A stretch of DNA of 27,995 nucleotides from Sperchopsis tessellata (lineage: Eukaryota; Arthropoda; Insecta; Coleoptera; Hydrophilidae), in assembly GCA_033557685.1 (NCBI GenBank), contig JAWQRN010000599.1:1-27995 (forward strand), written 5' to 3'. Of the stretch, positions 20,343-27,995 are shown piece after piece. The translations under genes were made by a program, and so were the position numbers. The notes below the pieces were generated by a model, which was given only the letters and a program-made list of their open reading frames with translations, did not search any database and had not been told where the DNA came from. Numbering within the stretch: the first letter of the stretch is position 1; every line of letters starts with the position of its first letter.

Positions 20343-21624
20343 CGTAAGATGAAGTGGAGCAACAACTAAAAAAAATTTGTTAAAGCAAATAAGATTTTCA
20401 TCAAATCAAGTTGGATTTTAAATTGCTCGTCAATTTATAAAATATAATCAATAAAGATGGCTTGATAAGTGTCAATATTTTAACAACACAGAGACCCGTA
20501 TTTAATTCTAACGCAAAAAGAAAAAAGACTGCACTAAAATCTGTCCTTTTGATAATACCATTGTAGCTGAGCACTTCTCAGAGCCTTACATGGTTTGACC
20601 AGGATATACAGGTGTTCTATAAATGCAATATTTTTCAGCTACTAAATAATATAGTCAGAAATATAAAACATTCACAAATTGATGTTATAATTTTAAAAGG
20701 GACATGAGGTATTTTTTTGTGTACAAGTGTACCAAAAAGAAAATTTTCTTAAATAGAACATCAATTTTTTTTTGTAGTTTTGAATTTATTATTTAATTTT
20801 AGAATATACATCATTATGTATACTTACTCAAATTTAATTGTTTTCAAAACAGCAGCAAATGCAAGTAATCTTTTAAAATTTTAATAACTTATTTATTTGA
20901 AGATATTACAAAAAAATTGTATTCATTGCCAACCAGTTCCTGACAAATGATAAAAATACCCTAAAATTGTACAACAATTTTCAGATAATACATCTATTTT
21001 GTTTTTGACATATTTATACAATTTGTTATAATATTGAAGACTGTGTTGCTCAAACTGAACACAAACACACCAGATTTAAATTAAGACTTAGTTTTTTTAT
21101 TATTTGTCAAGAGACAAATAACAGGCATTTTAAGGACCTACGCAAATCAAGAACTCATATCTGAAATGTCAGAATATCAATATTAGTCCTTGTTTTAGTA
21201 ATCATGGTAACACTTTTTTGTTGAGTTAGCAAGGGACATGTGTTAACAATAGATCCGTTCTATTAACTATACATCTTTGGAATTGGGAGAAATTTTCAAC
21301 ATTATTTTGCACGTAAACTACATTTTGTCCTTATTTAGCAAGTAGGGTACTTTTGAGGTAAGAGCATAAATCTGCACACTCTGATGAATAAAGTGTCAAA
21401 CACAACCATATTACAATAAAAATATGAAAAAATAGAACAATTAACAACTATGTCTACCAGCAAACAGTTGAAATGATGCAGCAGATCAGCTAATGAGTTA
21501 TGTCAAAATGCATTATATGATGAAGAAGTAGGCACCAATCATCCATTTGATTTGCATTTATTTTTTATATAGAGAGCAGTTATGCACTTACCCCCAAAAT
21601 GCACTTGCCCCACTTCACCTTATA
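20343..21624. mobile_element. Candidate non-autonomous DNA element with about 19-bp inverted ends
   Basis: gtaagatgaagtggagcaac (20344-20363) matches the complement of cttgccccacttcacctta (21605-21623) with about three mismatches. No ORF or RT/transposase motif lies between, and no clear target duplication was found. This may be a 1.3-kb non-autonomous transposon or a chance inverted pair. Confidence 0.25.
20566..20615 (+). mobile_element. Penelope-like terminal scrap
   Basis: gagcacttctcagagcctta followed by catggttt matches ggcacttctcagagcctcta / cacggttt at the window start. The catalytic-like gtggacgaaac block is not retained upstream. Confidence 0.45.
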
Positions 21625-22017
21625 CTAAGTCGATTGACTTAATACAAACTAAGTTGATGGTTGCGTAGCAGCTGAAAAAAAATTAACTATATAAGATGAT
21701 TTAATACATTGTTTCTCTGTTACGATATTCAGCTGCTTAGATAAGTCAAAACATAGCAAATGACATACCACAGCCCTATTTGACCCAGTTGTTTTGGTTT
21801 TTAAAGTTACTGCATGTCAGAGCAATCTTTTTCATTTTTTTCCGTTAGTACTGGCCTATTTTCTTCAACTCGTATGAGCCCACTGAAGCTCATTCCTATT
21901 CCAAATACACTATAAAATAAAAATTCGAAATGGTACATGTTCACAATAACAAAAAAAAATAGACTAACATGCATAAACAAATTATGTACAAAATAAAAAA
22001 TATATATTAACAACATT
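21625..22017. other. AT-rich spacer
   Basis: No feature recognised. The minus frame at 21807-22016 is Phe/Val-rich low-complexity translation without a domain. Confidence 0.4.
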
Positions 22018-22060
22018 ACCTACATTATCTCCCAGAAAACCTGAAGATATTACCTACAGT
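22018..22060 (+). mobile_element. Penelope-like terminal scrap (3' tail part)
   Basis: attatctcccagaaaacctg then aagatattacctacagtg matches gttatctccccgaaaacctg / aagttatttactgtgg in the intact PLE tail at 26635-26668. Confidence 0.55.
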
Positions 22061-22394
22061 GTACTTATTTAAATTTCCTAAGGTTATGTTTTTTATTCAA
22101 TGGTGTTTCATCGATTACCATGATTGTTGGCATCAATGGTTCATCTATCGAGTAAATTTAAGATACATTTTTTGTTTCACTGCAAACTGATAGAAATTTG
22201 GCAGTACATGCTTTCAAGAGCCAATTTAACATATTAAAATGTTTGTATGTATTCTTACTTTAATTTTACAAAACTTTGGTTATTCTAAAATTGATTGAGC
22301 TTGAATTGAAATCTCACAATTGATAAAAATACTTCTATATTATAGCTGTATAAAGCTTCCATGCTTACTACCTAAAGAACGTACGTTTCTGGAT
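22061..22394. other. AT-rich spacer between PLE scraps
   Basis: No coding or RNA motif is seen. It is bracketed by two PLE terminal fragments and could be a heavily decayed part of the same insertion, but no homology is visible to support that. Confidence 0.35.
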
Positions 22395-22470
22395 GAAATC
22401 CATGTAGAACGTGGTAGACATTTCTCAAAGCCACTACTCAGTTTCCACATATATATCCAATACAAATATA
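22395..22470 (+). mobile_element. Penelope-like terminal scrap
   Basis: agacatttctcaaagccact then actcagtttccac, followed by ccaatacaaatata, parallels ggcacttctcagagcctcta / cacggtttccac ... catacaaata at 26-82. It is diverged but collinear over about 60 bases. Confidence 0.5.
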
Positions 22471-22841
22471 ACGATTGAAAAACAATTGTTTGTTTTTTAA
22501 AATGATAAAGACAGTTTGTATTTAGCAATTCTTCAAAGCCCCTCTGAGCTAAAACGGATATTATCTCTTAATAAATTTGAAATAGAGAAAGCCTGACTTT
22601 ATCCATGCAACAATGTCACTACAAGTTTTAAAGTTTTTGTATTAATTACTCACACAATTAAGCTATAATACTTTACACCGTCATTGTCCATAATGCCCAT
22701 GCATGTAATAGTATATCCATGAGGTAAATATGATTCGACTACAATTTAAATTTAACTGGAGACATACAGTTAAGACAAGTTGTGCTGACAGTAGACGTTA
22801 AGAAATGATATACTGAACCAGACTAAGTAATACACAAATAT
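22471..22841. other. AT-rich spacer, nothing recognised
   Basis: Stops in all frames and no motif. Confidence 0.4.
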
Positions 22842-22985
22842 AATATAAACATTGTGGAGACTTCCACGGCCACAGTAAATATCTTCAGGTTTTCCGGTAG
22901 ATAACCGAATGTTGGCTTTTGTTTTTGGCAAAAACAAAAGCCGACACACTGTTATCTCCCGAAACTGAAGATAATATAAACAATG
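22842..22985. mobile_element. Palindromic Penelope-like insertion with 13-bp target duplication
   Basis: 22857-22927 is the reverse complement of the PLE 3' tail (gacttccacggccacagtaa, atcttcaggttttcc, ggcttttgtttttg). 22929-22975 is the same tail in forward orientation (caaaaacaaaagccgacaca, gttatctcccgaaactgaag). The two meet tail-inverted around a single G/C centre at about 22928. Flanks aatataaacattg (22842-22854) and aatataaacaatg (22973-22985) are a 13-bp direct repeat with one mismatch, consistent with a target site duplication around the 118-bp insert. No coding sequence. Confidence 0.75.
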
Positions 22986-23999
22986 TTAAAAACTGGGGAA
23001 GTGAGGGTGGAATTAAAATATTATTTGGACAGTGAATGTGTTTTATGAAACATTTCTACTACTTTCTTGCAGAATTATTAACTTATAACAAATCTTATAA
23101 TTATCAATACGAAAGGTATTTCATGGATGTTTATAACCAGTAATTAGTAATATTTATAAACTATACTGTCAATATTTTATGCAATTGAGTGAAAAACAAG
23201 GATTATATTACTGTGAAATAGAGAAACCATTGTTGCCAAAAAATCTCCGTAAGACATTTCAAAAGAGCCTCTGTAGGATGTTATGTGGCAAAAGATTTTA
23301 GAATGAGAAATAACTGATTATAATCATATACATATTTTTACGAAATATGTGAATTTTAAGCGGTTTTTAATGTTTAATTTTTTTTTTAATGATTATGTTT
23401 CTTTTTTTGTTATAATTTTTTTTATAATATTGACTCTCTAAAATTTGTATACATAATTGGCAATTAGTTAAGAGAATAGTACTTCAAATAAGACACTTTC
23501 CTCCAACTAATGAAATTTTTTTATTATGTTGCATTTAATAATTTGCTCTGTTGCCATGACGATGAATTTTTTCCCAAAAATTCCACATTTAACTTTTGTT
23601 ACATTTTTGAAAAGAACATTAACAAAATGTATAGCTTTATAAAACAAAATTCTCAACAAAACGGGCATAAATTAATACGATAATTGATTATATTTAATCT
23701 ACTTCCCAATATATTTACGTCAAAAATATCTAATTGATTATATTTAATCTACTTCTCAGTATTTCAGTATCAAGAATAAAACTAACAGCAGCACTACTTG
23801 TGTAACCATGTTGATGTTTTGTATGAGAATCTAATTAATTTAAATTTTGAATTGTTAGACATGGGGCCAGGAAAATATTTCATAAAGAGGTACTATAATT
23901 AATGGATATTATTTTGAGAAACTGGGAGTTTTAAAAATAAACCCTGAATAGAAAGACTGAAAACTGCCACAGATAATGAAAATAATTATAGGAAATCAT
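22986..23999. other. AT-rich spacer with a 50-bp tandem duplication
   Basis: No gene is seen. A very weak PLE-like scrap, gacatttcaaaagagcctct, occurs at 23254-23273. A direct repeat at 23681-23755 is listed separately. Confidence 0.45.
23681..23760 (+). repeat. 25-bp exact direct repeat, 50-bp period
   Basis: The 25 bases beginning taattgattatatttaatct at 23681 recur exactly at 23731. The following 20 bases are partly alike (ccaatatatttacgtcaa versus tcagtatttcagtatcaa), so this is a slightly decayed tandem duplication of about 50 bp. Confidence 0.8.
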
Positions 24000-25370
24000 C
24001 TGTTTCAGTTCCGATACGAAAATGGGATGATCCTGCACTTGTCAAGAACCATTGACCAATCACTAAGATCTTAATCTTTGGTACGATTTTTGAGACTTTT
24101 GTGAATAGGCCTTTACTTAGTCATATGCAGCCTTTCATATCCTTATGGAATTATTGTCGTCAAGAATCGGCTATAGAACTCAGGTTGATGTGATATAAAC
24201 TGACATGTCAAGGCATTTGATAAGGTTAATCATCAGCTGTTACTTGGGAAGCTTTCGTAGTTTAATGTATGTGAGTGCAGTGAGTTCATTCATTGAAGTA
24301 ACATCACTCGCCTTGAAAATGTCCCTTGCAACAGTGGACGAAACGTCAGCACTGGTTAGAGCCTCTACACGGTTTCCACGGAAGTCTATTACATTTAATA
24401 TGTGGAACTATTCATTTGTGGATTGTGTCATACTTGCGTGATGGCACTTTTAGAGACTTTCCTTTGGGTTGGATGTCTATGGTATTCCATTCGGTGTTTC
24501 ACAGGATAGTTACCTCGGCGACCAAAATTTTTCTTGATTTTTATAAATGATCTGACACAAAATCTTAAAACACATTATTTACTATATGCCAATGACCTGC
24601 AGATTTACCATCCCATAGTCTAATTTTGGATCTAAGATTTTGTAGAAGGACCTTAATTGGGTTTCTTCTTGGTGTGATGGCAATGGTCTGCAACTAAATG
24701 CATTGTGAGTGGTGGTTATAATCTGACTGATTTAAAATGGGTTGATGTTTTAAACAATTTGGGTGTTTGTATTGATTCAAAACATTGTTTTGTCATTGTC
24801 ATAGTTTGTAAAAAGGGTAACTAAATGCTGGGATTCATAACTCGTGCGAGTGTTGGGTTTAGGTGTGCTGATACAATGAAGAAATTGTACGAATCGTATG
24901 TGATGTCCCAACTTGAGTATTGCATTGTTATTTGGTCACCTTTTTTCAATTCTCAGTCTTAGATCGGAGGTGATTCAAAGAAGGTTCATGAGCATAACCA
25001 TGTAAATTTTTTGACTATGTTGGAGCCAATTATGGGTCACTCTTAAGATGTCTTGATATGCAGAACGAAGATGTAATGCCGACCTTTTATTTTTACATAA
25101 AATAATTAACAATGGGTTTGATTGTGATTTTATCAGCTACCTGAATTTCTTTGTCCTTAGGTTGGGTTCTAGACATACAAGGAACTTTAGACCTCCTGTT
25201 TTGTTAACAAACTCTGACTTGAACACAATTAAAATCTTGTTGCTGATGGTGTTGATATATTTTCTCTATCTTTGGCTAGTTTTCGTTTGTTTGCTGGAGG
25301 AGTGTCAAATCAACTAGAGTTTTGTGCTGAATTTGTTTCTATTTTTAAGTTGTCTTTTCAGTGTTTTTCT
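24000..25370 (+). pseudogene. LINE RT remnant (same family as 12255-12960), interrupted by PLE fragment
   Basis: The left part aligns at DNA level with 12600-12890 (gatgatcctgcacttgtcaa, ttaatcatcagctgttactt). After the PLE insertion at about 24274-24393 it continues: FICGLCHTCVMALL, PKFFLIFINDLTQNLKTHYL, then LLYANDLQIYHPIV. Here the catalytic YADD reads YAND (24585-24596), which removes the first of the paired Asp residues. Next come VDVLNNLGVCIDSK (about 24745-24780), MLGFITRASVGFRCADTMKK and YESYVMSQLEYCIVIWSPFF (about 24886-24950). A C-terminal tail ends near LASFRLFAGGVSNQLEF and stops at about 25370. Numerous frameshifts and stops are present, and endonuclease and ORF1 are absent. Probably CR1/jockey group; the clade is uncertain. 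Confidence 0.8.
24261..24404 (+). mobile_element. Penelope-like terminal fragment inserted in LINE, with target duplication
   Basis: Flanks tttaatgtatgtg (24261-24273) and tttaatatgtg (24394-24404) are near-identical, and the other LINE copy (about 12873-12890) has a single version running straight into the next LINE codons. The insert (about 24274-24393) holds tgaaaatgtcccttgcaaca, gtggacgaaacgtcagcac and agagcctctacacggtttcc, nearly the same as the window start. It makes the two overlapping ORFs at 24205-24550 chimeric and spurious. Confidence 0.75.
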
Positions 25371-25473
25371 TTTTGCTGTGTATTTTTGTAGTGCTTATGT
25401 TCGGTAAATGTTAATATGCGTTTTGTAGGTGGTTTCTTGGTACTCGTATGAATTATGAACTTATATAAATTGT

Positions 25474-26235
25474 TTTCTACGACACATTAATAGTCACCAC
25501 ACCGATGTCCAATTCACAATGGAAGTTGAGGTCTCTGGGGCAATCCCGTTCTTGGATGTCCTGGTTGTAATGCGTGTTGATGGCACAATGGGCCATTCTG
25601 TATATCGCTAGCCCACACACACTAATAGGTATCTCCGCGCCACATCTTCACACCACCTTACTCAGAAAATGTCAATAGTAAATTCTCTGGTTTACAGAGC
25701 GTTCAGTCTCAGCGAAAAAGACAATTTATCCGAACAACTAAGTAAAGTCAAAAATACGCTCATGGTCAACGGGTACAAATCTTCGATTATACAAAGGGCC
25801 TTCAAAGTTATAAAAATCCCTCTCCTCCTAGCCAGAACCTAGATATTATTGGCCATGCTTACTTGACATACGTACAAAACATGACAGAGAAGATAGTACA
25901 TTTACTCCACAAACATTCTACAAGACTATTTTCCGCCCTTCGACCAAAATCAGCTAAATCATTCCTTCTTCGAAAGATTCAATTCCTTTAAAATCCGCTA
26001 GAGTATACAGAATTCCATGTGGCTTAGTGTACATAGGTCAGACAAAAACAATAGTCTCCACTCGCTGTAGAGAACACGAAAGGCAAACTCGTCTCAAACA
26101 GTTTTCTATATCTCCATTAGAAGAACATAAATTAGAAACAGGCCATAATATTCTCTTTAAGGACATAAATATTCTCACCAAATCTTCTAACTACTTTCCT
26201 AGAATAATAAGAGAGTCCGGAAAATATGAATCATG
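25474..26235 (+). pseudogene. Penelope-like RT C-terminus plus GIY-YIG endonuclease, frameshifted
   Basis: Penelope-like retroelements encode an RT followed by a GIY-YIG nuclease that nicks the target. In frame from 25474: LRHINSHHTDVQFTMEVEVS, GAIPFLDVLVVMRVDGTMGH, SVYR then a TAG (about 25609), PTHTNRYLRATSSHHLTQKM, SLVYRAFSLSEKDNL. These are the RT thumb signature of the family. Frameshifts near 25810 and 25925 lead through YVQNMTEKIVHLLHKHSTR to VYRIPCGLVYIGQTK (about 26003-26047). That segment corresponds to the GIY-YIG core in its usual PLE variant (VYxIPC...VYIGQT). Then come RCREHERQT (conserved Arg) and EEHKLETGHNILF, with stop TGA after KYES. Apart from one stop and two frameshifts the domain is well preserved, so this copy may be fairly young. 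Confidence 0.85.
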
Positions 26236-26450
26236 ATAATTGCATGCCTCTCGATTCCTCTTGGAAAACTATTTTACTGAAATTACTATGTTCCGCAAGG
26301 GTTCTGCCCCGCCGAGATCCTGTCGGCCAATAGGATAGTGGCGCACTGAGCATCACTAAGAAATCTACATACTGAATTAAGAAGGTTTCCTATTGGTACC
26401 ACGCTATATATATAAGTTGGGAAACTACAAAAATCCACTTATTTCTTGAC
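26236..26450 (+). other. PLE 3' non-coding or worn C-terminal region
   Basis: Between the GIY-YIG stop and the tandem repeats. The composition is less A+T-rich than the flanks (about 26270-26400: ccgcaagggttctgccccgc). An out-of-frame reading, SARVLPRRDPVGQ and VSYWYHAIYIS, resembles the tail that follows GIY-YIG in some Penelope proteins, so the ORF may once have extended further. Confidence 0.5.
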
Positions 26451-26585
26451 TAGCACTTGTGAGAGCTACATGTTATTCTATTATTAGCACTTTTTCGAGC
26501 TGGTCGGCACCTACATCTAGCACTTTTCAGAGCTACATGGTAATCTATAATTAGCATTTTTAAGAGCTACAGGTTTTGATAATGT
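26451..26585 (+). repeat. Four 33-34 bp tandem repeats in the PLE terminal region
   Basis: Units start at 26451, 26485, 26518 and 26552 with tagcactt/tagcattt and share gagctaca near the middle. Unit 2 is the most diverged and contains ggtcggcacc. The dispersed scraps at 1-60, 20566 and 22415 carry the same agcacttctcagagc-type unit, which ties them to this family. Confidence 0.75.
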
Positions 26586-26612
26586 CCCCTGTAACGGTGG
26601 ACGAAACGACGG
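26577..26612 (+). ncRNA. Hammerhead-ribozyme-like core in PLE terminal region (probably degenerate)
   Basis: tgataatgtcc, a loop, then ggacgaaacgac gives a GUCC/GGAC stem flanked by a TGAT-AA element and GAAA, the order of hammerhead helix II with its two core strands. Hammerhead motifs are known in Penelope-like terminal repeats (established knowledge). Here the upstream core strand deviates from CUGANGA: A stands where G8 would be, and there is one extra base before the stem. So I call it only hammerhead-like. The same block recurs at 24315-24348 and 18571-18612. Confidence 0.35.
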
Positions 26613-26690
26613 CAAAAACAAAAGCCAACACACAGTTATCTCCCCGAAAACCTGAAGTTATTTACTGTGGCCGTGGAAGTCTTCGCACTG

Positions 26691-27659
26691 AATTAAATAT
26701 TGCCGTTAATTTATAAAATTTACAAATAAGCATATGCATTAAAATCTCTAGCCAAATATACAAATTATATTAAAAATCTTTTGCCAAATATACCAGCTAT
26801 ATGTAGGTTTCAAATCACAGGTTTGTTTTATATAAGAAATCATTATTTTTACAATATATTTTGTTCATGGGAAGATCATGCTTTAAATTTATCATAATGT
26901 TATGTTTACTACAAAACCTAATAATGAGTTTTAATTTGGATAAATTCATTTATATATAAATAAACCGTCTTCAAAAGCCGATTTAATGTATCAATAATCT
27001 AAATCCCCTAAAAACATAAAGTACCAAACATTTTTAAATGTACATTACAAAATCTATAGCAGATAGAAGGTTCCCTACTGATTATGTTTAATGTTCAATA
27101 ATTCATATTAACTTGCAATTTAGTAAGCAAATATGATAAAGGAATGTCCAGGCATCCCTGGTTATACTGCACATAATTGAACAGATTGTAGTCTATCAAA
27201 AATTTGAACTATTTGAAATACAACTTTCATTCTGTATCATTTGAAACAAAACAGGCTTTTAATTTCTGAGGAATGTTATACAGGTTGTTCTAAATGTTAA
27301 TTCAAAGTTGCTTAATTTTAAATACCAAAAAGTCAATTTTGTTAAATTTATGTTTTACCATAGTTAGATGTAGAATTTAATTACATAAAATAGACAGCAA
27401 ATTTGAAGATTGCAATAAAAATAAAACAAAAACAAAATAATAAAATTCCTATAATTATTGCAAAAAATGTTTAGTATTCCTCTTTATTCTGCTCCAAACT
27501 CTATTTTCTTAAAAATGAGTGGTTGATATTTCATATAATTTCTGCACAATTTTTTAGAAAGTATCTCGAAGGTGGTTTTCGATATCATCAGTGGTCCAAA
27601 TAAGAAATTTAGTTTTGCAAAATCTAGTTTACTATCCAATTGTCAGGAAACATTTGCAG
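26691..27659. other. AT-rich stretch, no gene seen
   Basis: Poly-A/T-rich, with no coding or RNA motif recognised on either strand. Confidence 0.5.
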
Positions 27660-27995
27660 TAATAGTTATTGGTATGTATGAATGTATAAGTGGGGGAGGT
27701 CTAAGTGACCACTTGCACTCACGCCGTGAGCACATTGTGCAGCCCCTATTTCCTGTGATATGTCACCAGCCTAGTTCGCTGTGATTCTTTATATTTTCTT
27801 TAGTGTATATACCAGTTACCTAGATGTTTCCTTCTAGTAACTACCAGTGCTACACAATAATAAAAAATGTGGCTAGCTGATTCTTCCTCCATACATTTCC
27901 AACACACCAGACTGTCTGCACACCCTATGATATACAGATGACGGTGAAGAGAGGGATATAAGACCTACTGTTGCCCAAAGCTGCTGTAGATTGCA
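27660..27995 (-). pseudogene. LINE ORF2 C-terminal end (cut by window edge)
   Basis: The minus strand reads HLYIIGCADSLVCWKCMEEE and SASHIFYYCVALVVTRRKHL (about 27942-27823), which gives a C-x2-C ... H-x4-C knuckle. This is the pattern following the RNase H or RT region in many insect LINE ORF2 proteins (consensus like C--C-EEETS-HIL--C-AL---R---LG). The downstream minus-strand sequence to 27660 (VLTA then VQVVT, TSPTYT) resembles the usual element end. Stops are present. The 5' portion lies beyond the window. Confidence 0.65.

Larger units (their letters stand above)
25450..26690 (+). mobile_element. Penelope-like element, 5'-truncated, with 3' terminal region
   Basis: Includes the end of the RT domain, a GIY-YIG endonuclease, 34-bp tandem repeats and the terminal block that recurs as scraps through the window. 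It abuts the end of the LINE at 25370. The terminal part ends near ccgtggaagtcttcgc (26670-26685). The N-terminal two-thirds of the protein, with the catalytic RT motifs, is missing. Confidence 0.85.

Noticed and set aside
24205..24550. Two plus-strand ORFs of 74-78 codons
   Set aside because: They cross the boundary between LINE and inserted PLE fragment, so they are chimeric chance frames.
27270..27300. atacaggttgttctaaatg, resembling a DNA-transposon terminus, also faintly at 20615
   Set aside because: Too short, no inverted partner found and no target duplication.
1..27995. CRISPR arrays, bacterial operons, prophage or viral genes
   Set aside because: No spaced identical repeats, no Shine-Dalgarno-linked gene series, and no capsid or polymerase motifs. 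All RT signatures fit LINE or Penelope-like elements rather than retroviruses.

Overview
The window looks like nuclear DNA from an arthropod, most likely an insect. It is strongly A+T-rich, has no operons or long gene-dense stretches, and almost every recognisable coding trace is a decayed eukaryotic transposable element (TE). No intact conserved host gene, rRNA gene or canonical tRNA gene could be recognised. The arthropod reading is an inference from the mix of families: jockey-, CR1/jockey- and RTE-like LINEs, a GIY-YIG-bearing Penelope-like element, mariner, a DUF4817-type Tc1/mariner relative, and Tigger/pogo.

Layout. 1-90 is a Penelope-like (PLE) terminal fragment. 91-1890 is AT-rich with a degenerate tandem repeat near 843-1060. 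1890-3330 is a LINE remnant (+). 3539-5153 is a local duplication carrying two copies of an unclassified 0.4-0.5 kb repeat, here called X. 5352-6068 (-) is the longest uninterrupted ORF, 238 codons, and the only plausible non-TE gene. 6600-8345 is an RTE-like LINE (+), 8400-8935 a LINE RT fragment (-), 9850-11016 a jockey-type LINE (+) and 12255-12960 a LINE RT fragment (+). 13418-14231 is an internally deleted DUF4817-type DNA transposon with terminal inverted repeats (TIRs). 14260-15103 is a mariner remnant split by a tRNA-derived SINE. 15290-15720 is a LINE tail (-). 15775-18363 is an end-to-end Tigger/pogo transposon with TA flanks and a broken transposase. 18390-23990 is mainly unrecognised AT-rich DNA with several PLE terminal fragments, one of them a palindromic insertion with a 13-bp target duplication. 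24000-25370 is a LINE (+) interrupted by a PLE fragment. 25450-26690 is the 3' half of a Penelope-like element (RT thumb, GIY-YIG endonuclease, 34-bp tandem repeats and terminal region). 27660-27995 is a LINE 3' end (-).

The genes do not form a pathway. The interest lies in the insertion history: SINE into mariner, PLE fragment into LINE, X into a tandem duplication, and PLE head-to-head palindromes. The one long uncharacterised membrane-type ORF is also worth attention. I did not find convincing evidence of a new multi-gene system. The closest to undescribed are repeat family X and the 30-residue-repeat membrane ORF.
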